Part shown: one piece after another, positions 23,672 to 35,062 of the stretch
How positions within the stretch are numbered: the stretch's first letter is position 1
How the letters are laid out: every line of letters begins with the position of its first letter
NCBI GenBank assembly: GCA_963921795.1
Contig: OY997640.1
Coordinates: forward strand, 6,087,996 to 6,151,995
Reading direction: 5' to 3'
DNA length: 64,000 bases
DNA from: Nannobrachium achirus
Lineage: Eukaryota > Chordata > Actinopteri > Myctophiformes > Myctophidae
Made by a program: the position numbers and the translations under genes
The notes under the pieces: model-generated
Told to the model about the DNA's origin: nothing
The model's input: only the letters and a program-made list of their open reading frames with translations
The model's database searches: none

Positions 23672-23860
23672 CTGTAGGAAGAGCTGGGCGGTTTAGTGAC
23701 CGTGTCCCAGCCCAAGGGCCCCAGCTCGGAGCTCCGCACCGAGACCATGGCGTTGGCCATTCCCCGGCTCACTCACTCAACTCACTCGCTCGCTCGCAGG
23801 CAACAAATGTTTGGGAGGTTTAGCCGAGGGAAGGCGGTGTGAAGGAGCACTAGGGGAGGA
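23672..23860 (-). promoter_or_regulatory. CpG-rich segment with ATGs: possible alternative first exon
   Basis: Minus-strand ATGs at 23760 and 23748 open MANAMVSVRSSELGPLGW, but this frame is not that of exon 23437-23671 and stops about 50 codons on. MTUS genes are known to have alternative promoters; this is only suggestive here. No TATA box recognised. Confidence 0.2.
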
Positions 23861-24047
23861 GTGAGGGAGCATGTGTGTGTTTTGAGACAGAAGGGGAGGA
23901 GGAAAAGAAAGAGAGAGAGAGAGAGGGAGGGAGGGAGGAGGGGAAGTTGGGAGTGTGCTGCGACCAGAAGAGGGGTAAAAAGGAAGGGGAAAAAAACACT
24001 ATTGTGCTCTAACATTCCCTTTGGGAATATGGCTGGGACCAGCCCAG

Positions 24048-24669
<622 letters not shown>

Positions 24670-24708
24670 CTCTATGCCCCCCACCCTCCAAATCTCCCCC
24701 ACGCCTCC

Positions 24709-24880
24709 AGAGGCGTCAATTTGGGTATGGCAATGCTATGGCAGCTACCATGCCTTGGCTATACAGGGGGAAATAATAAAACATACTTTTCGTTGTGCCT
24801 GCTGCTAAGGTATGGCAACATGACTGGTGTCAGACACCAGTCATGTTGCCATACCTTAACTGACGCCGCTACACGCCTCC
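24709..24880. repeat. Repeat ending in a perfect 24-bp-arm hairpin
   Basis: Arms TAAGGTATGGCAACATGACT and the exact complement meet at GGTGTCAGACACC (24806-24858). GAGGCGTCAATTTGGGTATG upstream and TGACGCCGCTACACGCC downstream look like remnants of an element's ends. Confidence 0.75.
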
Positions 24881-25156
24881 CTTTTTTCCCCTTGCTCTAT
24901 AAACACCAGCACACATGGATTGAGTTTGCGGGACGAAGGCCTGGCATGCGTCAACCCAGACTTTTTCTGGATAAAAAGACTCGAATGCAACTTTCAGAGA
25001 AAGAAGCTCTAGAGGGAAATGTCAGGCTCGTGTTTGGAAAGCGCTGCCGGAGAGTTCCACGAAAGGCGAGGGAATAAATATGGCATCTGTCAAACTTTTT
25101 AGCCATGTTTTAGGACTGATTCGGGTTTCTGTTTAGTTTTGGATAAAGCCTTATCG

Positions 25157-25187
<31 letters not shown>

Positions 25188-25190
25188 TGT

Positions 25191-25768
25191 TAGGGCATTA
25201 ACGAAAAAGTCTACAAGTCGACTTCATTACACAAGTCGACTCCCACCAGAGAAAGTCGAAGCTGAAAAAAAGAATCCTTTGTAGTTTTTTCTATCATTAT
25301 TTTTGCTCCATGTGAGCGTCTGTACAGCATTCAAACAGTAGGATTGCTTATTGTCAAGAACGGAATGATCCAATATTACAGTGCTACATTACATTTGGTA
25401 TAACATGGTTCTATTGTGAAAATAGCAGATCTACATGCTCACAACAGCTCGCATCGTCTATTTTCACAATTTCTGCCTCTATATATTTGACAATTTGGAC
25501 AATGTTTAATTTGCCATTTTAGAGGTATTAAAAAGTCCTTAAATTGGCACTTTAGAAATGTGAAGATAACCTCTATACACTTAAACTTTATGTTGGTTTG
25601 TTTACAGTTGAGTGAGAAAGCAATGTTGCACATCATCTGGGGACCCCCGCAAAATAATTAGGGGGTCCTGTGTGATGTGATGACATCATCAAACAATAAA
25701 GTCGACTTCAACTCAACTTTTTACTGAGTTGAGTCGACTTGCAAAAATCACAAGTTGTTAATGCACTA
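25191..25768. repeat. hAT-like element with TAGGGCATTAAC ends and partial PH hairpin
   Basis: TAGGGCATTAACGAAAAAGT faces TTGTTAATGCACTA. Flanks GTGCGTGT and GTGTGTGT match at 7 of 8, though both are low complexity. Inside is a family F piece with a shortened hairpin at 25412-25470. Confidence 0.7.
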
Positions 25769-26277
25769 GTGTGTGTGTGTGTGTGCTCGCGCGCGTAATC
25801 TAATCGCACATGTGGAGGCGTTTCAAAGCAATCTCTGGACTTGCACTAAAGCTCATTTCATGCTACGGGGAGAGAGAAAGTGTTTGGCGTGACTCGTACT
25901 GAATTCTTTTCACTAGAAAAAAGTACACTTGTCAAGTTTAAAGTTATGCCGTCATTCAAAACAAACCCTTGTCCCCCCCAACACCTCCAGGGCCCCCCCC
26001 CCCCCCCCAAAAAAAAAAAAAAACTGCACAATGCGAAAACACAGAGTGTATTCAGCAAAAGGTGAAAGGTTTTCGGCGTGTTCTGCTCGGTAATAGGCCC
26101 CTTGACATTATAGCCAAGCCAAGAGCCTGAGCCCTAGGATTATTGTAGCATGCATACCAACACACTAAATCATGTGTTGACATGCTAGCTAGCTGGCAGC
26201 TATAGTCTCGCCCTAAGCTTGTGCTAAGAAGATGAAATGTCACAGGAGGATGCGAGGTGGATGCATATACTGTAGAC

Positions 26278-26690
26278 CAGTGGTTCTCAACCTGTGGGTC
26301 GGGACCCCCCACCAGAGGGGTCCCCACATTATTTTGGGGGGTCCCCAGATGATTAACCTAATGTGCAACATTGTTTTCTCACTCAACAGTAAACAAACCA
26401 ACATAAAGTTTAAGTGTATACAAGGTATCTGCACATTTCTGAAGTGACAATTTAAGGACTTTTTTAATACCACTAAAATGACAAATTAAACATTGGCCAA
26501 ATTGTCACATACTGTATTAGAGGCAGAAATTGTGAAAACAGCAGATCTACATGTAGATCTGCTATTTTCACAATAGAACCATGTTATACAAAATGTAACG
26601 CCTCAAGTCTTAGTGCTCGTCAGGGTGGGGGTCCCCAGTTAAAATATGATTACTTTGGGGGTCACGGCCTGAAAAGGTTGAGAACCACTG
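26278..26690. repeat. Family F element with loopless PH palindrome
   Basis: CAGTGGTTCTCAACCTGTGG to GGTTGAGAACCACTG. At 26529-26574 the hairpin has lost its CpG centre, leaving GCAGATCTACATGTAGATCT inside ATTGTGAAAAC/TATTTTCACAAT, a 46-bp near-perfect palindrome. Confidence 0.85.
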
Positions 26691-26899
26691 TAGAATACTC
26701 CACCATACAGATATTTAATGATCCAATCTGAAACTGGCTGAGCTAAGACAACACTCCAGCTATCATCTTTTAAATAACACTAAAGAAACATCAATACTGC
26801 ATACATCAAGACATTCTGTGCAGTTGTGGGCACAACCTACACAAAAACAGACAAAAAGAAAAGAAAAAATCAAACCTCGGTTCGAAGTGGAGCGGTGAA

Positions 26900-26902
<3 letters not shown>

Positions 26903-26974
<72 letters not shown>
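26903..26974. repeat. (TG)n microsatellite, followed by (AGCC)n
   Basis: About 36 TG units; a CCAG/AGCC tetranucleotide array follows at 27048-27096. Confidence 0.95.
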
Positions 26975-26977
<3 letters not shown>

Positions 26978-27046
26978 TGCCTGCACAACAGCGCCCCTCC
27001 TTTAACTTGTGTGGCCACACAAGGTATTGCCAGGCTACAGACATAC

Positions 27047-27081
<35 letters not shown>

Positions 27082-27488
27082 CATAGCCAGCCAGCCACAG
27101 ACATACCTGTCTATTGGGAGCGCTTTCACCGCTCCAAAAAACGGATAAAAGATACTGAAAAAGTTGTGTCCTCCCTGATAGTGACGTAGTGGCTGCAGAT
27201 GGGATGTCTGTGCAACATTAATTCTCTGAGTAAACAACATAAATCCATATACTGTATACCTTGGGTTGGAGGGGGGTGACATGTGCAGGCATGAAAAGAC
27301 TTTAAATCTCATACAAGTAGAATGAAACTGCACGGTGAATAGAAGCTGCTGACAAAAAACTGCCAAACATGCATTGCCTCAAATTATGAGCTCTGCAGCA
27401 GCTTTTCCTTGCAGTGCACATACCTTCCATTGGTCACATCCAGATTAAAGGCATGTGCGTTCTCTTAACCAATTAAAGCCCAACACGC

Positions 27489-27570
27489 AGCAAAAAAAAT
27501 GCTGATCTACAAGCTTGCCCCAATGCAACAATCCCACACAAAATGGTGAGATTGCAGATCTGCTTTTTAA
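27489..27570. repeat. Degenerate PH hairpin
   Basis: GCTGATCTACAAGCTTG and GCAGATCTGCTTTTTA remain; the centre has diverged. Confidence 0.5.
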
Positions 27571-27573
27571 TGT

Positions 27574-27930
27574 TTTAAAGGACCACCTCACCTCTGGGAC
27601 AACCAGATCTTATATTATTGTTGTTTGGGACACGATCAACACAATCCTGAGTTATTGTTTTGTGTTCAATCTGTGTTTTTAGATATTTTAGTATTTCAGC
27701 ATGCAACAACTGGTCATATGATGCTTTGTAGCATGATATTGCATCATCTATTGCATCATATGATGCAAAATGCATACGATGCATTTTGACCAGTTGTTGC
27801 ATACTGAAATACTAATATATCTAAAAACACAGATTGAACACAAAAAAAAACTCAGGGGATTTTGTTGATCGTGTCCCAAACAACAATAAAATAAGATCTG
27901 GTTGTCCCAGAGGTGAAGTGGTCATTTAAG
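27574..27930. repeat. Large foldback, arms about 150 bp
   Basis: The left arm GACCACCTCACCTCTGGGAC through CAACAACTGGTCATATGATG is matched by the inverted right arm ending GTCCCAGAGGTGAAGTGGTC, with few mismatches. The apex is made of nested GATGCA/TGCATC repeats. Confidence 0.9.
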
Positions 27931-28252
27931 ATAAAACAAAATCTAAAATGTAAATTTCTTTTGCACAATAATGGAAATGTTTTAGAAGATTTCCGCCAAA
28001 CATCGACATGCCCAAACTGGGTTTTGAAGTGGTTAATGTACATGTGTTGGCCAATTGTTTAAATGCCTTGTTTATGTCTACTGAGCCAAGTTGGACCGGT
28101 TTTTAAAAAACACCCTGCCTGTAAGTTAGACAGGCCCCGAGGCAGAGGCAGAAGTGTGTCAGAATACCAACGGGGCAGGTTCCAAACCTGTCAGTGCCTC
28201 ACAGGGGCTTAGAAGAACACATACCTCACACAGCAGCCGACACACACCCTCC

Positions 28253-29328
28253 CAAGGGCGTCACAAGGGGGGAGGGGGAAGGGAAAGTGGGACTGAGTTA
28301 CTAGGGCCCAAAGGTGGAGGGGCCTGGAATTACTTTAGACTTTAGCTGTTGAAAAATAGCAGATATACAAGCTCACAGCGCGGCACCGAGTGCCGCGCTG
28401 CGAGCTTGTAGATCTGCTATTTTTGAAAAGTCGTGAAAATGTGTGCAAACTCTTTGAATATGTGTATTTTTTTAAGCGAACATTTGTAACTCAAACTTTG
28501 CTCCAGGGGGGGGTCCTTGGAACTAAATATTTTGAGATGGGGGTCCGTGGACAAATACATATCATTTTGGGGGTCCTTCACATGAAAACGTTTGGGCACC
28601 ACTGACATAGAAATATAGTTTTTTCAAAAAAACCTTAGAAGCTAAAGGTCTCACAATATGGACACTAGGGTTGAAGTGGTTAATATAAAAAAGGAGTAAA
28701 AAAAGTTTCTATCACACAAAGATTTGAAGGACCCCCTGTAGTAACTCTGAGGACCCCCTAGGGGTCCCGGACCGCCTGTCGAAGACCCCTGAGCTAGGTA
28801 ATACATCAAACGCATAGAAATGGTAATCTAAGAAACTTAGAAGGATTTGAAATATTCAAAGACTTTTCACAACTTTTCAAAAATAGCAGATCTACAAGCT
28901 TGCAGCGCGGCACTCGGTGCCGCGCTGTGAGCTTGTATATCGGCTATTTTTCAATAGTTAACGCACAAAATAACGCTTAATAAGTCTAAAGGCCCATTCC
29001 CACTGGGCCAGATAACAGATATCTGGAGATATTTCTCCAGATATTTTTCCATGCAAAGTGGATGGTAGATACAGATAAAAAATATATTTGCCACAGATAA
29101 AAGTATCTGTGGCAAATATCTGTGGTAGACTTTTCTTTTATCTGTATCTACCATCCACTTTGCATGGAAAAATATCTGGAGAAATATCTCCAGATATCTG
29201 TTATCTGGCCCAGTGGGAATGGGCCTTAAATGGTTTAAACCCCCTCCCCCTATGAAGAACATTCATGGGGGGGGGGGCCCGCAGTGAATTCTTGTACCCA
29301 GGGCCCAGAATTTGGTGCGACGCCCCTG
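28253..29328. repeat. Complete family C element, two PH hairpins, perfect 8-bp target duplication
   Basis: CAAGGGCGTCACAAGG to GCGACGCCCCTG between identical CACCCTCC at 28245-28252 and 29329-29336. Hairpins at 28350-28426 and 28877-28954. Two other elements are nested inside: a family H fragment (28735-28790) and the foldback at 28991-29225. Confidence 0.93.
28991..29225. repeat. Foldback with about 105-bp arms nested in a family C element
   Basis: AAGGCCCATTCCCACTGGGC and the inverted GCCCAGTGGGAATGGGCCTT are exact complements. Inner arms GATATCTGGAGATATTTCTC also pair. The small apex lies at TTGCCACAGATAAAAGTATC. Confidence 0.93.
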
Positions 29329-29395
29329 CACCCTCCATTTAAACTGCTTGCACGCTGCTCATCAGCGTCACATGTCAAACAAAGGCAGATTTGGG

Positions 29396-30200
29396 TTGCC
29401 GTCGGGTGGAAACCTTGTATGTCCAAAGAACGTCCTTTTTTTATTATTATTATTTTCAAAACTAATCATAAAGTTAGTTTCATTGTTTCATTGTTGACAT
29501 TGTTTGACAGCACAATCGTCAGTGTATTTTGGATTCATGTCAATTTGTGTTTTCAGATATTTAACCACTTGAACAGTCGATACTTAATCAACTTGACCAC
29601 TCTGTAATTAGTCTGCTCTTTTTTCCCCCCTCTACACCAAACCTCTTTGCCGAAAATAGCCGATCTACAAGCTCACAACGCCTCGCAACGCCTACAAATC
29701 TAAGAAATGCTGTCTAAATTACATGACAAAGCATAAAATGTTTAAATATGGAGATATGAGGTTTCCGCCAAGTCGTTCATTATGTCATTATGCAGACGGA
29801 TTACTGTCTGAGAGCTGTGATTGGTTTAGGTTTCTTTGACGTGTCGTTGTTAATGATATCCGTGTTTTTGACTCGATTAAGCCGTCATGTTTTTTCCAAG
29901 CTCTGCGCTGTACCTGAATAAATGGTTTCTCTTCTGGATTTAATTTGCAAAGCCGTAACTTCTAAAGCACATAAATGGTCAGATGGTTATTGCCTCTTAT
30001 TGAGTCTTACTGACCAACACTGTGTATTATCCACATTTACTGTAACCATAGACTGTAAAACTTATGGACACAGTGAACTAGCTAGGGCTACAACTACTGA
30101 TTATTTTCTCAGTTCTTATTCTATGAGGTACCTTTTTTGATTAATCGAATAATCTATTGCAGACATCATGGTCCATTTATGCAACAACATACATCTAACT
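29396..30200. other. Repeat fragments and unassigned DNA
   Basis: A broken family A end (TCGGGTGGAAACCTTGTATG) at about 29402, a half PH hairpin at 29649-29700 ending abruptly after CCTCGCAACGCC, and CCATAGACTGTAAAACTTAT near 30046. No exon seen. Confidence 0.5.
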
Positions 30201-30203
30201 TTA

Positions 30204-32163
30204 CTAGTAAGACACCTCAGGGCGACAAGCGACCTCGCCACAGTGATGTGGACATCAGGGATGTGGACATCTGGGATCTCCATATATGGGCATAAAAAGG
30301 GATGTTCCCCTGGCATCACATGGATCTCCATATCTCCATATATGGGCATAAAAGGGATTTGTTCCCACTGGCATCACAGGGATCTCTCTAACAGGGCATC
30401 ATTGATATTGATGACATCAGGGAACTCCATATATGGGCATAAAAGGGATTCTGTTAGTGTGACATCACAGTGAAGCCAGAGTGTGATGTCAGAGCGGCAA
30501 ACCCATTCTGGTAGAGTGGTTCCCCTGACATCACAGTGACATCAGAGCATGATGACACATTTTTACGGCCTATGGGCATGCTGAAACGACGTCTGTCTGA
30601 CATGATGAAACAAGTGACCAAATTTGGAGATGACCGGCATCACTGACTGACATCACTACAGTGCCCAAATTTGGAGATGACATCACAGACTGGCCTGGAC
30701 ACGGAACACCATATATGGGCATAAAAGAGAGCCAGACAGACATCGATAAGAGATCTCCTTATACTGTATGGGCATAAAAGGGACACAGACAGACGGATAC
30801 AACAGGTATTGCACAACTGGGGGCTGTTAAGTCTGACATCATTTTGTAGGCAGAGGAGAACTTTTGCCCCCCAAAAAAGTGAATCTTTTTACTATTTTTA
30901 CTATTTACTAATTTTTCTTCTCTTTGTTGTTGAAAGGAAAGTGGTAGAATTATACTTTAGTCGTTATTTTTGTCTCGGATCTGTTGAAATAGCGAGGGAC
31001 AGATATTGACAATAAATCTGCTTGGAGGTCTGACTACAAAATGATGTCACGCTGTGTATCTGTGTATCTCTGTCTGTCATGCCTGACGTCACTGTGATGT
31101 CAGAGGAACCACTCTTAACAGAATGGGTTTGCCGCTCTGACATCACGCTGTGACTTCACTGTGATGTCACACTAACAGAATCACTTTTATGCCCATATAT
31201 GGAGTTCCCCGATGTCATCAATATTAAGCCCATATCTAACAGGACTTCATATGGGAATGCCCATATATGGAGGCCACATCAACCACATACCACACTACCG
31301 GCTAGTTCTACAAACAGGGATCTCCATGTATGGACATAAAAGGGTATGATGTCAGATGTCATAGGACTTTCACTTAACGAATAACCGAGTAAGCATGCTT
31401 GGGCTCTCACAGCATATCTCCATACAGTACATGGATCTCCATATATGGGTGTCAGAGGTCTCCATATACTGTATGGGTAAGTGATCCGTTACCCCCCGGC
31501 TCCACCGGGCGCGTCGAGCGTCGCTTCAACGTCAACGCTGGGAACGCTCCCGTTTTAATCAATGAAGGGTGCTCCACTGCCGACGGTGTCAACGTCGGAC
31601 GCTCCGGTGACGGCGTCCAAACTCGAAAATCGCCCCGGTTCAATTTTTTTACGGCGTCCACAACGTCCAGTCATGTATAAAATATGAATAAATGCATTGT
31701 ATATTATAAATGTAGGCTATATACGTGCGTTTCTGCTGTTGGCTATCCATTCACAAGGGTGACTAGATGTCCCAAAAATCCTAGCATTTTTTTGTATGTA
31801 ATTACAGCGGTCTACTTTGATAAAATTATGTACAACAGGCTATAATCATGACAAAGTGGTCAGTGGTGCATTGCTGCTCTCTGCTGTGAACATAGTGTGC
31901 TCTATACGTTCACATTCATGTCACAAATAGTTTTATTCCTGTTTGAAAGTGATTTTCATGTAGTTTTGGAAATGGGCTGTATTGGCCATAGAATGAATAC
32001 CTCACAGTCACAGCCGCTGCGCTGGAGCCGGTCGGACGTCAATGTGGCGGCGTCAATGACGCCGTCAAGACGCAGAGCAACGCGACGCCGCCAGTGGAGC
32101 CCTGGGGTTATACATCACTGGCCAGAAAGGGCGCGGTCGCATGTCACCCTGAGGCGTCTTACT
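30204..32163. mobile_element. TA-flanked 2-kb inverted-terminal-repeat element full of CCATATATGG words
   Basis: The left end CTAGTAAGACACCTCAGGG and the inverted right end CCCTGAGGCGTCTTACTAG are both bordered by TA. Internal sequence repeats CTCCATATATGGGCATAAAA and TGACATCACAG many times. A GC-rich element is nested at about 31490-32107. No transposase-like ORF seen. Confidence 0.75.
31490..32107. repeat. Nested element with ACCCCnnGGCTCCAC ends
   Basis: ACCCCCCGGCTCCACCGGGC at the left and the inverted GCCAGTGGAGCCCTGGGGT at the right. Strong GACGCCG/CGGCGTC content near both ends. Confidence 0.65.
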
Positions 32164-32283
32164 AGTATTATGTATTTTATGTCTGTGTATAATTCAATTG
32201 AAGTACTCACGCCCACTCAGTACAGACCATGGAAACCATAGACGACCTGTAGACAAAGTGGCGAGGTGCGTTGTTGTATAGAC

Positions 32284-32789
32284 CAGGGGTTCCCAAACTT
32301 TTTTGTCTCAGGGCACCCCATGAATATGTTTTTAATCCGAGGCACCCCTACATTATAATTTTCACTCCCAGCACCTTATATTTATAGCATATTGTCGTTG
32401 TCGGGTGGAAACCTTGTATGTCCAAAACCGTTCGTTTTGTATTTATCATCTATAAAATGTACTAAACTAGTGAAAACAGCCGATCTACAAGCACCCACAA
32501 CGCCTCGCATCGCGAGGCGTTGTGGGTGCTTGTAGATCTGCTGTTTTCACTCGTTTTGTGCGACACTCTTGTATGATGAAGCAGGGCTTTGCTTTACCAA
32601 AAGACGTGCACATTTAAAACTTGGAGATACGAGGTTTCTGCCCGACAGTGACGATATTTTAGTGATTAAGTTGCGAGGAAAACGTTGAGATAATAGCCAT
32701 TTTGGTTAGAACTGACAGAAAATAACTTCTCGCGGCACCCCTGGACTGCCGTCGCGGCACCCCAGGGTGCCCCACATTCAAAACCCCTG
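32284..32789. repeat. hAT-like element with CAGGGGTTCCC ends
   Basis: CAGGGGTTCCCAAACTTTTT to CATTCAAAACCCCTG; flanks GTATAGAC and GTACAGAC match at 7 of 8. A family A copy occupies 32389-32657. Confidence 0.9.
32389..32657. repeat. Family A element nested, PH hairpin with mirrored insertion
   Basis: ATATTGTCGTTGTCGGGTGG to CCCGACAGTGACGATAT. In the hairpin at 32468-32552 the arm word is AAGCACCCACAACG instead of AAGCACACAACG, and the opposite arm has the exact complement. Confidence 0.9.
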
Positions 32790-32914
32790 GTACAGACTAT
32801 ACTCACTATAGAAGACGCAGTTACACAACATTGATATGGAATACAGGGACAGGTCGTGTCTGCACTCTGCTGTCTGTCTGGTGCCTATGAGTGAGAGCGG
32901 GGGCAAGTGGGCGT

Positions 32915-33372
32915 CAGTGGTGTAACGTAACTAATTACTTTTACCTAAGTACTGCACTTAAGTACAGTTTATTTGCACTTTACTTGAGTATTTCCAAATT
33001 CCAATACTTTTACTTCTACTCTACTACATCTGGGATCCAAATGTTGTACTTTTACTCCACTACATTTATTTGAAAACTACAGTTACTAGTTACTTTGCCG
33101 ATATAAATTATTATGTTAAAACATACCTAAACCACTTTAGCCCCATTTTATACTTGCCTAGAGTATTTGAAAATAGCAGATCTACAAGCTCTCAACGCCT
33201 CGCAACGCCTCATTTTGTACTTTTACTTTTAGTACTTTAAGTACATTTTGATGCCAATACTTTTGTACTTTTACTCAAGTACATTTTGAATTCTGGACTT
33301 GTAACAGAGTACCACAATGCAGTATTGATACTTTTACTTAAGTAGAAAATGTGAGTACATTTTCCACCACTG
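32915..33372. repeat. Family B hAT-like element with half PH hairpin
   Basis: CAGTGGTGTAACGTAACTAA to TTTTCCACCACTG; flanks GTGGGCGT and GTGGGTGT match at 7 of 8. The hairpin is cut at its centre (33167-33210). Confidence 0.9.
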
Positions 33373-33589
33373 GTGGGTGTGTCCTTTACACAATTGTATA
33401 TATAAGATAACACAAGATACTGGTGGCTTTCCCTCTCTCGAACACACTGTTGAACAACGCTGACCACTGACTGACACGTCACATTAACTTGGATTTGAGC
33501 GCCTTATCACTGGCCACTTGTTTTTTTATGTTCGCCCCCCCCCCCCCCCCCCCCCATTGCTGAAATGATACTGTACATGACATGTTATA

Positions 33590-34352
33590 CACTGCTCAAA
33601 AAAATAAAGGGAGCGCATAATCATTGCAATGTAACTCCAAGTCAATCACACTTTTGGGATATCAACCTGGCCAGTTAGGAAGCAACACTGATTATGAATC
33701 AGTTTCATCTGCTGTTGTGCAAATGGAAAAGACAACAGGTGAAAATGAGGCAATTTGCAAGACAACCCCTAAAAAAGGAATGGTTTTGCAGGTGGTGGCC
33801 ACAGACCATTTGCCTGTCCTCATCCTTTCTGGCAGATTTTTGGTTAGTTTTGGATTTTGCCAGTGCCCTGACCACTAGAGGTAGCATGAGGCGGTATCTG
33901 CAACCCACAGAAGTTGCTCAGGTAGTGCTGCTCATCCAGGATGGCACATCAATGCGCACTGTGGCAAGAAGGTTTGCTGTGTCTCCCAGCACAGTGTCCA
34001 GAGCATGGAGGCGATACCAGGAGACAGGCCAGTACACCAGGAGACGTGGAGGGGGCCGTAGGAGGACAACAACCCAGCCGCAGGACCGCTATCTGGTCCT
34101 TTGTGCGAGGAACAGGAGAAGCACTGCCAGAGCCCTACAAAACGACCTTCAGCAGGCCACTAATGTGAATGTTTCTGCTCAAACTGTGAGAAACAGACTC
34201 CATGATGGTGGTATGAGGGCCCGACGTCCACAAGTGGGGCCTGTGCTCACAGCCCAACACCGTGCAGCCCGATTTACATTTGCCAGAGACCACATGGACT
34301 GGCAGGTCTATGTTGGGTTTTTTGGGTGTTCCCTTTATTTTTTTGAGCAGTG
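33590..34352 (+). mobile_element. Internally deleted Tc1/mariner-like element
   Basis: Termini CACTGCTCAAAAAAATAAAG and TTTATTTTTTTGAGCAGTG are flanked by TA on both sides, the standard Tc1/mariner target. At 763 bp it is about half of a full element; the deletion removes the catalytic part of the transposase gene. Confidence 0.95.
33886..34308 (+). pseudogene. Tc1-like transposase, N-terminal DNA-binding part only
   Basis: From the ATG at 33886, 141 residues beginning [12 protein letters not shown] match the paired-type bipartite DNA-binding region of teleost Tc1-like transposases: a first helix-turn-helix around [20 protein letters not shown], an Arg-rich hook (GGGRRR) and a second helix-turn-helix ending [12 protein letters not shown]. 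After DWQV the frame runs straight into the right terminal repeat and flank, so the DDE catalytic domain is absent. The DNA-binding part has no stop or frameshift. It could in principle bind element ends without catalysing transposition; expression is unknown. The preceding ORF extension to 33694 is unlikely to be coding. Confidence 0.9.
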
Positions 34353-34559
34353 TAGTATAGAGGCCGAACATCTTATTACCAATATACAGCACAGTACATT
34401 ATGTTTTACTGTGTATATTCATCATTTATACACTGTAGTGTAGACTGACTGTAGTGTACATACTATCCTACCACTGGTGATAATCTGTTCACTGATATTT
34501 TGACCACATTTATATGCAGTACATACCTGTTAACCACTTCAACCACACCTATTCTGGGG

Positions 34560-34740
34560 ATGTCAAGCAAGCATTTGGTCAGAGTAGGCAAGTAGGCATG
34601 TAGATCTGCTATTTTCACAATAGAACCGTGTCATACAAAATGTAATGCCTCAACTCTTAGTGCTCGTCAGGGTGGGGGGGTCCCCGTTTAAAATATGATT
34701 ACTTTGGGGGTCGTGGCCTGAAAAGGTTGACAACCACTAT
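34560..34740. repeat. Family F fragment with half PH hairpin
   Basis: CATGTAGATCTGCTATTTTC at 34598-34617 is one arm only, followed by CGTCAGGGTGGGGGGGTCCC and CTGAAAAGGTTGACAACCAC. Confidence 0.75.
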
Positions 34741-35062
34741 ATTATGAAATTCCCAGAAAAGGGACATTATGGTTCACGTGGTAATTCATGTCACTGGGCC
34801 ACCGACTGGAGCAGTCAAGCTACAGAATCAACATGCTCTGGGTCACCTATATAAGACGTTTCTCGGATGTTTAAAAGACCCAAATCATCGCTGATGACAA
34901 CAAAAGACAAAAAGACTGATTATATCACAGACTGTAGCCTACATCTTGAAGCGGACCGATTCTCTGGGACAACCTTGACACTTGTACAATACGCGACGTT
35001 CACCGGATACGTCAAGATGTGACCTAAGGCTCAAGGCAAGTTAAAGAGCTCAGTTTTCTCAC

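Noticed and set aside
23608..23760. MANAMVSVRSSELGPLGW as the true start of the gene
   Set aside because: The frame does not join exon 23437-23671 in its coding frame and stops inside it; kept only as a low-confidence alternative first exon.
30204..32163. Endogenous retrovirus or LTR
   Set aside because: Ends are inverted, not direct, repeats with TA flanks; no tRNA primer site, polypurine tract or gag/pol-like frame is visible.
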